A stretch of 64,000 bases of DNA. It comes from Hydrogenophaga sp. GTDB lineage: Bacteria > Pseudomonadota > Gammaproteobacteria > Burkholderiales > Burkholderiaceae_C. The notes under the pieces are model-generated. The model was not told the DNA's origin. It worked only from the letters and a program-made list of their open reading frames with translations, and ran no database searches. Made by a program: the position numbers and the translations under genes. The DNA lies in assembly GCF_026125785.1 (NCBI RefSeq), contig NZ_JAHCKL010000009.1:1-64000 (forward strand). The letters run 5' to 3'. Position 1 is the first letter of the stretch; each line of letters starts with the position of its first letter. Positions 38,687 through 47,099 of this stretch are shown one piece after another.

Positions 38687-39604
38687 TCAGGGGTGCTCGG
38701 CGGTGGCGTGCGCTTCGGTGATGCGCCGTTCGCGGCGCACCAGGTAGAGGCCGCTGCCGATGACGATGGCCGCGCCGATCCAGGTGTGCGAAGCCGGCAG
38801 GGTGTGCCAGATCAGCCAGTCCAGCCCCAACCCCCAGGCCAGCGCGCTGTATTCGAAGGGCGCCACGGCCGAGGCCTGTCCGTGGCGAAAGGCCTCGGTG
38901 ATCGCCAGCTGGCCGCAGAAACCGGTGACGGCCAGGGCCAGCAGCAGCAGGGCGTCGGCCTGCTGCACCGGCACCCAGTTCGGCCAGGCGAGCGCGCCTG
39001 CGCCCAGGGCCATCATCACCATCATCCACAGCACCAGGCTTTCCACGCTGTCGGTGCGGCTGGCCAGCCGGCCGGCAATGGCCGCCACGGAATAGCCCAG
39101 GGCCGCGGCCAGCACCGCCAGGCCACCGATGGAGACTAAACCGGCCTGCAGGTCGGCCCCGCTCGGGCGCAGCGCGATCATCACGCCCACGAATCCGAAG
39201 GCGATCGCCCACCAGTGCGCCGCCGGCACGCGCTCCTTGAGAATCGGCACCGACAGCGCCGTAATCATCAGCGGTGCGATGAAGAACAGCGTGTACGCCG
39301 CGGACAGCGGCAGTTCGCGCACTCCGAGCGTGAAGAGCGACAGCATGGCGATGCCCAGCGCGCCCCGCAGCAGGTGCAGCGGCCAGCGGATGCGCCAGAC
39401 CGTGCCCCAGGCGCGGCGCCAGGTGATGAACAGCAGCACCAATGGCAGCGCCGTCATGCCCCGCAGCGCCGCGATCTGCAGCACCGGGTAGCGCGCCGAC
39501 AGCGTCTTGAGCACCGCGTCCATCAGGGCGAAGAACCCCACCGCGACCAGCATGAAGACGATGCTGCGCAGATTGCCGCTGGAGGAGTGGGCCGGAGGCG
39601 TCAT
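38687..39604 (-). CDS. DMT-superfamily transporter (EamA)
   Basis: The 305-aa protein with ten predicted membrane segments as two EamA repeats; the first begins IVFMLVAVGFFALMDAVLKTL and the second around VSIGGLAVLAAALGYSVAAI. Such proteins export amino acids, purines or other metabolites; the substrate is unknown. Transcribed in the same direction as the LysR gene 87 bp upstream, which may regulate it. Confidence 0.88.
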   Translation of the reverse strand: MTPPAHSSSGNLRSIVFMLVAVGFFALMDAVLKTLSARYPVLQIAALRGMTALPLVLLFITWRRAWGTVWRIRWPLHLLRGALGIAMLSLFTLGVRELPLSAAYTLFFIAPLMITALSVPILKERVPAAHWWAIAFGFVGVMIALRPSGADLQAGLVSIGGLAVLAAALGYSVAAIAGRLASRTDSVESLVLWMMVMMALGAGALAWPNWVPVQQADALLLLALAVTGFCGQLAITEAFRHGQASAVAPFEYSALAWGLGLDWLIWHTLPASHTWIGAAIVIGSGLYLVRRERRITEAHATAEHP

Positions 39605-39691
39605 GGAGGGCGGTGAGGCAAAGCGCGAGAGTGTGCACCAGTTCCGTGCATCCCGCAGGTGCCAAAGGCCAATGCCCCGGCCAGTCCGGCC

Positions 39692-40741
39692 CTAGTCGAT
39701 GTTGTCGAGCGTGTCGGGGTCCGGTACGTCGCCAATGGCTTCGCGCGTGGCGGCGGCCTGCAGCAGCAGCCAGTCGCAGAAGGCCTTGACCTCGGGCCGT
39801 TGGCCGCTGCGCGGTGCGACCAGCAACCAGTACACCAAAGGGGAGTCCAGGCGGGTGTGGGGCAGCGGCTCGACCAGATCGCCGCTGGCCAGGCTTTCGG
39901 CCACCAGCGGCAGGCGCGCCAGCGCCACGCCCTGCCCGGTAAGGGCGGCTTGCACGATCTGGTTGGCGTAGTTGAAGTACAGCCAGCGTTGTGGCGAAAG
40001 CTTGGGAGCCGAGGCGCTGGCGCGTGAGGTGCGCTTGCCACCACCGGGTTTGCCGCTGCTGGCACCGGTTGCGCTGCCAAAGGTGTCGAGCCAGCGTTGC
40101 CAGGTCAGCCATTCGAGGTGGCGTGTGCGGTGGGCATCGCCGGCCTCGATCAGCGCGCAGCGCGAGAGGTCTTCGATGCTGTGGATGGGGTGGGTCCGCA
40201 GCAGCCAGGGGCTGGCCACCGGCGTGAGCTGTTCGCCAAAGAGCCGCTGGGCCGACGCCGGCACCGACTGGGGGACGGCGTAGCGCAACGCCAGGTCCAC
40301 ATCGGCGGTGGCCAGGTCCACCGCGTTGTCGGTCGCGTCGATGCGGATGTCGATGTCGGGATGGTCGCGCTGGAACGCCTCCAGCCGCGGAATCAGCCAC
40401 ATCGAGGCAAACGAGGCCCAGGTGGAGATGGCCACGCTCTTGCGGCCGGCGCTCTGGCGGATCTGGCGCACGGCGGTGTCGATGCGCTCCAGCGCCATGC
40501 CCGATGCGCGCAGCAGTTGCGAGCCCGCGCTGGTGAGTTCCACCGCGCGCGTGTGGCGCAGGAAGAGCGCGGTACCCACCTCGTCTTCCAGCGCCTGGAT
40601 CTGCCGGCTGACCGCGCTTTGCGTGAGCGAGAGCTCCTCGGCCGCGGCGCGGAAGTTCAAGTGGCGCGCCACCGCATCGAAGGCGCGGAGATGGCCCATG
40701 CCGATCGGGCGGGTCCTGGGGTGGCTGCGGGTGAGCTGCAT
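39692..40741 (-). CDS. LysR-type transcriptional regulator (GcvA-like)
   Basis: The 349-aa protein has the GcvA-like N-terminus LRAFDAVARHLNFRAAAEELSLTQSAVSRQIQALEDEVG (helix-turn-helix in residues ~20-75) and a C-terminal substrate-binding fold, with a ~35-residue Ser/Gly/Lys insert (GSATGASSGKPGGGKRTS) in the effector domain that is unusual. It is divergent from the DUF2917 gene; an inverted repeat with the LysR T-N11-A form lies 15 bp upstream of its start. Confidence 0.92.
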   Translation of the reverse strand: MQLTRSHPRTRPIGMGHLRAFDAVARHLNFRAAAEELSLTQSAVSRQIQALEDEVGTALFLRHTRAVELTSAGSQLLRASGMALERIDTAVRQIRQSAGRKSVAISTWASFASMWLIPRLEAFQRDHPDIDIRIDATDNAVDLATADVDLALRYAVPQSVPASAQRLFGEQLTPVASPWLLRTHPIHSIEDLSRCALIEAGDAHRTRHLEWLTWQRWLDTFGSATGASSGKPGGGKRTSRASASAPKLSPQRWLYFNYANQIVQAALTGQGVALARLPLVAESLASGDLVEPLPHTRLDSPLVYWLLVAPRSGQRPEVKAFCDWLLLQAAATREAIGDVPDPDTLDNID

Positions 40742-40755
40742 GGTGGGGGGTGGGG

Positions 40756-40780
40756 TATTGATGCGAGCGGCGAATCAATA
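40756..40780. promoter_or_regulatory. LysR-type operator between lysR-like and DUF2917 genes
   Basis: TATTGAT (40756-40762) and ATCAATA (40774-40780) form a perfect inverted repeat separated by 11 bp, exactly the T-N11-A layout of LysR-type recognition sites. It lies between the two divergent start codons, 15 bp from the regulator's ATG and 90 bp from the DUF2917 ATG. Binding is inferred. Confidence 0.55.
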
Positions 40781-40869
40781 GCTTATCCCCAATTCATTGG
40801 ACGCAGAGGGGGGATGACGGGAAGATTGATGCCCAGGATGAGCCTTCGTCCCCCACCAGGAGTTTTCCC

Positions 40870-41373
40870 ATGACCACCCGTTCTGCTTCCTTTCCTCTCG
40901 CCACGGAGCGCGCCGACGCCGTCGCCCCGGCACGCGGTTGGCGGCTGGACGCGCGCCGCGCCATGAGCCTGCGCCCCAAGGTGCCCAGCGTGCTCTCCAT
41001 CACCCAGGGCCGTGCCTGGGTGACGCTGGGGACCGCGGCCAAGGGTGCGGGCAATGAACTGGGCGACCACATGCTGGAGGCGGGGCAGAGCCTGCGCGTG
41101 CCGGCGGGTGCCCGGCTGGTGATGGAGCCCTGGCAGCCCGGGGTGGTCGAGCCGGTGCGCTTCGAGTGGTGCACCGAGCCCGAGGCCCGGCAGGCCACGG
41201 CACCCAGCCGCTTCCGCCGCGAGGTGGTGCATCCCTCGCACGAACTGGCTGTGGCCCTGGGCCAGGCGGCCTGGGCCTTGGCGCGGCTGGCGCGCGGCCT
41301 GCTCGGCTACACCGAATACCTGGTGGCCGGGCGCGGCAGGGTGCTCACCCGTTTCGAGTCGAACCCGCCCTGA
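40870..41373 (+). CDS. DUF2917 protein
   Basis: The 167-aa protein with a cupin-like DUF2917 domain (residues ~20-110: WRLDARRAMSLRPKV ... SITQGRAWVTLGT ... DHMLEAGQSLRVPAGARLVMEP, cut short here). Function unknown. Divergent from a LysR-type gene with an inverted repeat between, so probably that regulator's target. Its 3' end overlaps the TfoX-like gene by 29 bp. Confidence 0.8.
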   Translation: MTTRSASFPLATERADAVAPARGWRLDARRAMSLRPKVPSVLSITQGRAWVTLGTAAKGAGNELGDHMLEAGQSLRVPAGARLVMEPWQPGVVEPVRFEWCTEPEARQATAPSRFRREVVHPSHELAVALGQAAWALARLARGLLGYTEYLVAGRGRVLTRFESNPP

Positions 41374-41731
41374 GCTTCTTTCGGGCCGGCCTGGCAGGCT
41401 TGCGCGCCGCCACGGCGGCCTCCAGGGCCAGCCGCGCCCAGGGCAGCATGAGCGCGGGCGACTCCAGGGCTTCCGCCGGAGGCGTGTGGTAGTGCAACTG
41501 CATGCGCCGGCCCTTGGCCTCGTAGACAAAGGGTTCGGCACCCGCCGCCAGCCACCGGGGCTGCGTTTGCGCGTTGGTCTTGAGAAACAGCGTTTCCCAG
41601 GCAATGATGGCGATGTTCATGCCATCGACCGAGATGCCCCAGCCGCCGAACATGGGCTTGGCCACGCAGGGCCCCACGCCAGAGAGCAGCTCGCACGCAT
41701 GGGCAACGAAAGGGTCGATGGGCTTGGCCAT
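41345..41731 (-). CDS. TfoX N-terminal domain protein
   Basis: The 128-aa protein matching only the TfoX N-terminal domain (CELLSGVGPCVAKPMFGGWGISVDG ..., partially shown), plus a basic C-terminal tail (ARPARKKLRAGSTRNG). Full-length TfoX/Sxy is the competence regulator, but single-domain proteins are common with no known role. Start MAKPIDPF. It is convergent with and overlaps the DUF2917 gene. Confidence 0.85.
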   Translation of the reverse strand: MAKPIDPFVAHACELLSGVGPCVAKPMFGGWGISVDGMNIAIIAWETLFLKTNAQTQPRWLAAGAEPFVYEAKGRRMQLHYHTPPAEALESPALMLPWARLALEAAVAARKPARPARKKLRAGSTRNG

Positions 41732-41790
41732 GCGCCATCTTAGGGCCGGTTGGTGCCGCCCGCCCTGGCCGGGGTGGACAATAGGCCGCC

Positions 41791-42405
41791 ATGGCCAGGC
41801 CCAAATCCGCATCCCATGACCTCAAGCGCGACGAGATCCTCGACGTGGCCGCGCAGTGCTTCGCGCGCCAGAGTTTTCCCGCCGCCAGCATGAACGACAT
41901 CGCCGCCGCCTGCGGCACCAGCAAGGCGCGGCTCTACCACTACTACGAGAGCAAGGAAGCCATCCTGTTCGACCTGCTGGACCGCTACACCCAGCGGCTG
42001 CTGGCGATCATTGGTGAAACCGAGGCGCGTGCGCAGCGCCGCAACCTCAACGAGCGCGAGGCGCTCAACGAGCTGGTGAGGGCCTTCCTGACCGAGTACG
42101 AAAGCTCGGCCACGCGCCATGTGGCCCTGGTGTCCGACACCAAATTCCTGGGCGAGGTGCAGCGCGAACTCATCCTCAATCGCCAGCGGGACGTGGTGGC
42201 CGCGTTCACCCGTTTCCTCAAGCGGGCCTACCCGCAACGGGTGAACGCGGCCAACCAGACCGCGCTGACCATGATGCTCTTCGGCATGATCAATTGGACC
42301 TTCACCTGGCTGCGGCCAGGGGGAGCCATGAGCTACAGCGCCTTCGCGGACGAGGTGGTGGCCATGCTCGAAGGCGGCATGACCAGCGGCGCGGCGGGGT
42401 CTTGA
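41791..42405 (+). CDS. TetR-family transcriptional regulator
   Basis: The 204-aa regulator with an N-terminal helix-turn-helix (KRDEILDVAAQCFARQSF ... MNDIAAACGTSKARLYHYY). The C-terminal ligand domain is typical of the family. It is followed 64 bp later by the variant beta-lactamase-fold gene on the same strand, and an AT-rich stretch lies between them, so the two are probably functionally linked. Confidence 0.9.
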   Translation: MARPKSASHDLKRDEILDVAAQCFARQSFPAASMNDIAAACGTSKARLYHYYESKEAILFDLLDRYTQRLLAIIGETEARAQRRNLNEREALNELVRAFLTEYESSATRHVALVSDTKFLGEVQRELILNRQRDVVAAFTRFLKRAYPQRVNAANQTALTMMLFGMINWTFTWLRPGGAMSYSAFADEVVAMLEGGMTSGAAGS

Positions 42406-42407
42406 TG

Positions 42408-42450
42408 GTTTACTTATCCGTAATTGATTTCGTATAGTTAAAATTTTCCT
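42408..42450 (+). promoter_or_regulatory. AT-rich promoter region upstream of the metallo-beta-lactamase-fold gene
   Basis: An AT-rich 40-bp stretch with a possible -10 TATAGT (42433-42438). It contrasts sharply with the surrounding high-GC sequence and contains an approximate half-site repeat (ACTTATCCG / CGTATAGT read on opposite strands), which could be a TetR site. The match to a -35 is poor. Confidence 0.3.
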
Positions 42451-42469
42451 CCCCCACACGGAGACTCCC

Positions 42470-43450
42470 ATGAGCAAAGCATTTGCCTCCCAGGCCGACC
42501 TGGCCGACAAGAAGATCACGTTCGAGCAGCTCAGCCCGCACTGCTGGGCCTACACCGCCGAGGGCGACCCGAATTCGGGCGTGATCATTGGCGAGAAGTA
42601 CATCATGGTGAGCGACGCCACCGCCACACCCGCCATGGCGCGCGACCTGATCCAGCAGATCCGCAAGGTCTCCGACAAGCCCATCAAGTACGTGCTGCTC
42701 ACGCACTACCACGCGGTGCGCGTGCTCGGTGCCAGCGCCTACGCGGACGAGGGCGCCACCGAGATCATCGCCAGCCGGGGCACCTACGAGCTCATCGTGG
42801 AGCGCGGAGCCGAGGACATGCAGAGCGAGATGGAGCGCTTTCCGCGTCTGTTCCGCGGCGCCGACAGCGTGCCCGGGCTGACCTGGCCGACGCTGGTGAT
42901 CGGAGATGGCAAGCCGGGCCGCCAGGGCAGCCTGGAGGTGGACCTCGGCGGCGTGAAGGTGCAGATCTGGCACCCGGGCGCCGGCCATACGCGCGGCGAC
43001 ACCATCGCCTGGGTCGAGGAAGAGAAGGTGCTGTTCAGCGGCGACCTGGTGGAGTACGAGGCCGGCGTGTACACCGGCGACGCCCAACTGGAAGAGTGGC
43101 CCGCCACGCTCGAAGCGCTGCGCGCGCTCAAGGCCGAGTACATCGTGCCCGGCCGGGGCGAGGCCATGAAAGGCAACGCCGACGTGAACAAGGCGCTGGA
43201 CTACACCCAGCGCTGGGTGACCACACTGTTCCAGGCCGGCAAGGAAGCCGTCGCGGCCAACATGGACCTCAAGGCCGCCATGGCCCACACCCGCAAGAGC
43301 ATGGACCCGGTGTTCGGCCACGTGTTCATCTACGAGCACTGCCTGCCGTTCGACGTGAGCCGTGCCTACGACGAGGCCAAGGGCATCAAGAACCCGCGCA
43401 TCTGGACCGCCGAGCGGGACAAGGAGATGTGGAGCGCACTGCAGGCCTGA
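42470..43450 (+). CDS. Metallo-beta-lactamase-fold protein with altered metal motif
   Basis: The 326-aa protein starts MSKAFASQADLA. The fold is recognisable (THYHAVRVLGASAYA after strand YVLL; the second metal region HPGAGHTRGD at ~170; SGDLVEY at ~190). The usual HxHxDH motif reads H79-Y-H81-A-V-R84, so the Asp and the third His are missing. At most one metal site of the normal pair could form. The C-terminal ~100 residues are an all-helical extension. Immediately upstream is a TetR gene; substrate unknown. Confidence 0.85.
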   Translation: MSKAFASQADLADKKITFEQLSPHCWAYTAEGDPNSGVIIGEKYIMVSDATATPAMARDLIQQIRKVSDKPIKYVLLTHYHAVRVLGASAYADEGATEIIASRGTYELIVERGAEDMQSEMERFPRLFRGADSVPGLTWPTLVIGDGKPGRQGSLEVDLGGVKVQIWHPGAGHTRGDTIAWVEEEKVLFSGDLVEYEAGVYTGDAQLEEWPATLEALRALKAEYIVPGRGEAMKGNADVNKALDYTQRWVTTLFQAGKEAVAANMDLKAAMAHTRKSMDPVFGHVFIYEHCLPFDVSRAYDEAKGIKNPRIWTAERDKEMWSALQA

Positions 43451-43473
43451 GGGCGTTGCAGCCGCACCAACAG

Positions 43474-43494
43474 GCCGCCTTCGGGCGGCTTTTT
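43474..43494 (+). terminator. Rho-independent terminator after the metallo-beta-lactamase-fold gene
   Basis: GCCGCC (43474-43479), loop TTCG, GGCGGC (43484-43489), then five T residues. It lies 24 bp after the gene's stop codon, the classic stable UUCG tetraloop plus T tract. Confidence 0.9.
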
Positions 43495-43538
43495 CATGCC
43501 GGACCGGCTACGATCCGCAGCACGCATCCAGGCCCTCC

Positions 43539-44816
43539 ATGCCCACCACCGTCCTGCACCATACCGCCACCGACTGGGGCATCGTTGCTGTCTTCGCGAT
43601 CGTCTACCTGGGCATGTTCCTGGGCGGGTTGCCGCGGCTGAAGCTGGACCGCTCCGGGGTGGCCCTGCTGGGCGCGATCGCTGTGATCGCCTTGAGCAGC
43701 CTCCCGGTGGAAGACGCCGCGCGCGCCATCGACCTGCCCACCATCGTGCTGCTGTTCGCCTTCATGGTGGTGTCGGCCCAGATGCGGCTGGGTGGGTTCT
43801 ACGGCGCGGTCACACGCCAGGTGGGCGCGCTGCCGCTCTCGCGCGGGGGCCTGCTGGCGGTGCTGATCCTGGTGGCCGGCGCGCTCTCCGCGGTGTTCTC
43901 CAACGACATCATCTGCCTGGCCATGACGCCGGTGGTGGCCCGCCTGTGCCTGCAGCGCGGGCTCAATCCGCTGCCCTTCCTGATCGGGCTGGCATGCGCC
44001 GCCAACATCGGCTCGGCCGCGACGCTGATCGGCAATCCGCAGAACATGCTGATCGGCTCCGTGCTGCAACTGCCTTTCGGGTCTTATGTGCGGCAAGCAC
44101 TGCCGCCGGTGTTGGCGGGCTTGTTCGTGTTGTGGCTGTGGCTGGTGGTGGGGCCGGGCGCCCGTGCAACAGCGGGCCCGGCGGCGGTGGACGCTCCATT
44201 CGCTGCAGTGGCGGATGTGCCGCCCGAAGAACCGGATTTCGACCCCTGGCAGACCGCCAAGGGCCTGCTGGTGGCCGGTGCGCTGATGGCGATCTTTCTG
44301 TTCACCGACTGGCCGCGCGACGTCGCGGCGCTGGTCGGCGCCGGCGTGCTGCTGCTCAGCCGCCGCCTGCATTCTTCGCATGTGCTGGGTCTGATCGACT
44401 GGCCGTTGCTGATCCTCTTCATGGGGCTGTTCGTGGTGAACCATGCCTTCGAGACCACCGGACTGGCCGCGCAGGCGGTGGCCTGGCTCGGGTCCCAGGG
44501 CGTTCACCTGGCTCAGCCGGGGCCGCTGCTGGTGGCCGGCGCACTGCTCTCCAACCTGGTGTCGAACGTGCCAGCGGTCATGCTGCTGCTGCCCCACCTG
44601 GCGGGCGCAGGCGAGCACGCGGGCGTGCTGCTCGCCCTGGTGACCACCTTCGCGGGCAATCTGCTGCTGGTCGGCTCGATCGCCAACCTCATCGTCGCCG
44701 ACCTGGCTCGCCAACAAGGCATCACCATCGACTGGAAGAGCCACGCCGTCACCGGCATACCGGTGACCCTCCTCACGCTGGCGCTGGTCTGGGGCTGGAT
44801 GCGTTTTGTGAACTGA
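43539..44816 (+). CDS. SLC13/ArsB-like anion or Na+ transporter
   Basis: The 425-aa permease with about eleven membrane segments. Motifs include FSNDIICLAMTPVVARL, NIGSAATLIGNPQN and SNVPAVMLLLPHL, which place it in the ArsB/NhaD/SLC13 ion transporter superfamily (conserved NxxA/T-GNPQN-type loops). Start MPTTVLHHTA. The substrate (arsenite, Na+/H+ or dicarboxylate) is not decided. It ends within 2 bp of the second repeat array. Confidence 0.85.
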   Translation: MPTTVLHHTATDWGIVAVFAIVYLGMFLGGLPRLKLDRSGVALLGAIAVIALSSLPVEDAARAIDLPTIVLLFAFMVVSAQMRLGGFYGAVTRQVGALPLSRGGLLAVLILVAGALSAVFSNDIICLAMTPVVARLCLQRGLNPLPFLIGLACAANIGSAATLIGNPQNMLIGSVLQLPFGSYVRQALPPVLAGLFVLWLWLVVGPGARATAGPAAVDAPFAAVADVPPEEPDFDPWQTAKGLLVAGALMAIFLFTDWPRDVAALVGAGVLLLSRRLHSSHVLGLIDWPLLILFMGLFVVNHAFETTGLAAQAVAWLGSQGVHLAQPGPLLVAGALLSNLVSNVPAVMLLLPHLAGAGEHAGVLLALVTTFAGNLLLVGSIANLIVADLARQQGITIDWKSHAVTGIPVTLLTLALVWGWMRFVN

Positions 44817-44817
44817 C

Positions 44818-45014
44818 GACCCGCGCAGCGGCGCAGCGTGGGGGCCACGGACCCCGCCGCCGGGCCGCTCCCAAGGCGGGGTCAGCCCCCTCGGGGGGCA
44901 GCGACCCGCGCAGCGGCGGAGCGTGGGGGCCACGGACCCCGCCGGCGGGCCGCCCCCAGGCGGGGTCAGCCCCCCTGGGGGGCAGCGACCCGCGCAGCGG
45001 CGGAGCGTGGGGGC
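44818..45014. repeat. Tandem ~84-bp intergenic repeat array (copy B)
   Basis: Two complete units, beginning at 44818 and 44903 (85 bp) and at 44987 after 84 bp, followed by a partial unit to 45014. The unit is the same as in the array at 15233-15512, with minor changes (CACGG in place of GACGG, CCCCCAGG in place of CCCCAAGG). Again it exactly fills the space between two convergent genes: the upstream stop is 2 bp before and the downstream stop 6 bp after. It would be read by transcription from both sides. Confidence 0.9.
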
Positions 45015-45019
45015 TCCAC

Positions 45020-45769
45020 CTAGCCGTGGATCGACGAGAGGAACTGCCGCAGTTCCGGGGTCGCCGGAGAGCCGAACAACTGCTCAGGCGGCCCCACCTC
45101 ATGCACGCGGCCCTGGTGCATGAAGATCACGCGGTCGGCCACCTTGCGGGCGAAGCCCATCTCGTGCGTCACCATGAGCAGGGTCATGCCTTCTTCGGCC
45201 AGGGATTCCACCACCCTCAGCACTTCGCCCACCAGCTCGGGGTCCAGTGCCGAGGTGATTTCGTCGCAGAGCAGCACGCTGGGTTCCATGGCCAGGGCGC
45301 GTGCAATCGCCACGCGCTGCTGCTGTCCACCCGAGAGCTGGTCTGGAAAGGCGTCGAACTTCTCGGCCAGCCCCACGCGCGCCAGCAGCTTGCGCGCCTG
45401 CTCGGCACCCTGGGTGGGTGCCGTCTTCTTCACCAAACCGGGCGCGAGCATCACGTTGCGGCCCACGCTCAGGTGGGGAAACAGGTTGAAGTTCTGGAAG
45501 ATCATGCCCACGTGCTGGCGCAGTTCGCGCATGGCCGCCGCGTCCTTGTGCAGCAGCGGGCGTTCGTCCACGGTGAGCGAGCCGGACTGGAACACCTCCA
45601 GTCCGTTGATGCAGCGCAGCAGCGTGCTCTTGCCCGAGCCGCTCTTGCCGATGATGGCGATGACCTCGCCCGCCTTGACCTGCAGGTCGATGCCCTTGAG
45701 CACTTCGTTGCTGCCGTAGGACTTTCGCAGTTGCTGGATGTCGACGATGGTGCGCTCAGCGGCTGGCAT
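45020..45769 (-). CDS. Polar amino acid ABC transporter ATP-binding protein
   Basis: The 249-aa ATPase: Walker A GKSGSGKST, signature LSGGQQQR, Walker B VLLCDEITSALD and a switch His in VTHEMGF. It belongs to the GlnQ/HisP-type family. Its start overlaps the upstream permease. It is the last gene of a GntR-led operon. Confidence 0.94.
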   Translation of the reverse strand: MPAAERTIVDIQQLRKSYGSNEVLKGIDLQVKAGEVIAIIGKSGSGKSTLLRCINGLEVFQSGSLTVDERPLLHKDAAAMRELRQHVGMIFQNFNLFPHLSVGRNVMLAPGLVKKTAPTQGAEQARKLLARVGLAEKFDAFPDQLSGGQQQRVAIARALAMEPSVLLCDEITSALDPELVGEVLRVVESLAEEGMTLLMVTHEMGFARKVADRVIFMHQGRVHEVGPPEQLFGSPATPELRQFLSSIHG

Positions 45770-46406
45770 GAAGTTTCCTTTCCAGAAAGCGCGCGTACAG
45801 GCTGACAGGGAAGCACAGCGCGAAATACATCAGCGCCACGCAGCTGTAGACCAGGAAGGGCGCGAAGGTGGCGTTGGTGATCATGGTGCCGGCCTTGGTG
45901 AGTTCGACGAAGCCGATCACCGAGGCCAGAGCCGTGCCCTTGATGACCTGGACCAGGAAGCCGACGGTGGGCGCGATGGCGATGCGCGTGGCCTGCGGCA
46001 GGATCACATACCGCAGCTGTTCGCCAAAGCTCAGGGCCAGGCTCTGCGCCGCCTCCCATTGGCCCTTGGGCACGGCCGCCACACAGCCGCGCCAGATCTC
46101 CACCAGAAAGGCGCTGGTGTAGAGCGTGAGCGCCACCGAGGCCGCTGTCCAGGCTGAGGTCTCGAAGCCGAAAAGGGCCAGGCCGAAGTAGGCCAGGAAG
46201 AGTTGCATCAGCAGCGGCGTACCTTGGAAGAGCTGCACGTAGCTGCTCACGAACGCCTCGGCGCCTGGCCATTTCGCGGTGCGCGCCACCAGCAGCACCA
46301 GCCCGACGATGCCGCCGCCGATGAAGGCGATCAGCGACAGCACCACCGTCCAGCGGGCCGCCAGCAGCAGGTTGCGGACGATGTCCCACAGTGAGAAATC
46401 AACCAC
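45756..46406 (-). CDS. Polar amino acid ABC transporter permease 2
   Basis: The 216-aa permease of the HisM/GlnP group with about five membrane helices and an EAA-type loop (EIWRGCVAAVPKGQWEAAQSLALS). With the other permease it would form the heterodimer of the polar amino acid uptake system. Overlaps the genes on both sides by 8-14 bp. Confidence 0.93.
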   Translation of the reverse strand: MVDFSLWDIVRNLLLAARWTVVLSLIAFIGGGIVGLVLLVARTAKWPGAEAFVSSYVQLFQGTPLLMQLFLAYFGLALFGFETSAWTAASVALTLYTSAFLVEIWRGCVAAVPKGQWEAAQSLALSFGEQLRYVILPQATRIAIAPTVGFLVQVIKGTALASVIGFVELTKAGTMITNATFAPFLVYSCVALMYFALCFPVSLYARFLERKLHASR

Positions 46407-47070
46407 GGCGGCCTCCGAACAGGTAGCGGGGTCCCAGCCAGTTCAGCAGCGCGCGCACACCGATCGACAGCAACAGGTAGATGCCGGTGGCGACGATGAA
46501 GGCCTCGAACGCGCGGAAGTTGCGGCTCTGGATCAGGTTGGCGGCGTAGCTGAGTTCCTGTGTGGAGATCTGGCCGCAGACCGCCGAACCCAGCATCACG
46601 ATGATGATCTGGCTGGTGAGCGCGGGCCACACTTTGCGCAGCGCGGGCGGCAGCACCACGTGCAGAAAGGTCTGTGCGCGAGAGAGCGCCAGGCTGGCCG
46701 CCGCTTCGACCTGGCCCCGGGGCGTGGCCTCGATGCCGGCGCGGATGATCTCCGCCGCATAAGCGCCGAGGTTGATCACCATGGCGATCACGGACGCCAG
46801 TTCGGGCGTGAGCTTCACGCCCGCGGCCGGCAGGCCGAAAAACACGAAGAACAGTTGCACGATGAAAGGCGTGTTGCGGATCAGCTCCACATACGTCGCA
46901 GCCAGCCAGCGCAGCGCCAGCGGGCCGTGGCTGCGGGCCCAGGCGCAGGCGGTGCCTATCACCAGGCCGATGACCGCCGAGATGGCGGTCAGGCCCAGTG
47001 TCCAGAGCACGCCTTTGGCCAGCAGCGGCCATTGCGAGAGGACCGCGGGGAAGTCGAGTTCGATGCCCAT
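46399..47070 (-). CDS. Polar amino acid ABC transporter permease 1
   Basis: The 223-aa permease, paralogous to the next gene, with the EAA loop EIIRAGIEATPRGQVEAAASLAL. It begins about 30 bp after the substrate-binding protein gene ends. Confidence 0.93.
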   Translation of the reverse strand: MGIELDFPAVLSQWPLLAKGVLWTLGLTAISAVIGLVIGTACAWARSHGPLALRWLAATYVELIRNTPFIVQLFFVFFGLPAAGVKLTPELASVIAMVINLGAYAAEIIRAGIEATPRGQVEAAASLALSRAQTFLHVVLPPALRKVWPALTSQIIIVMLGSAVCGQISTQELSYAANLIQSRNFRAFEAFIVATGIYLLLSIGVRALLNWLGPRYLFGGRRG

Positions 47071-47099
47071 GGACGCTTGAGCGCAGGGTGTTCAGCGGC

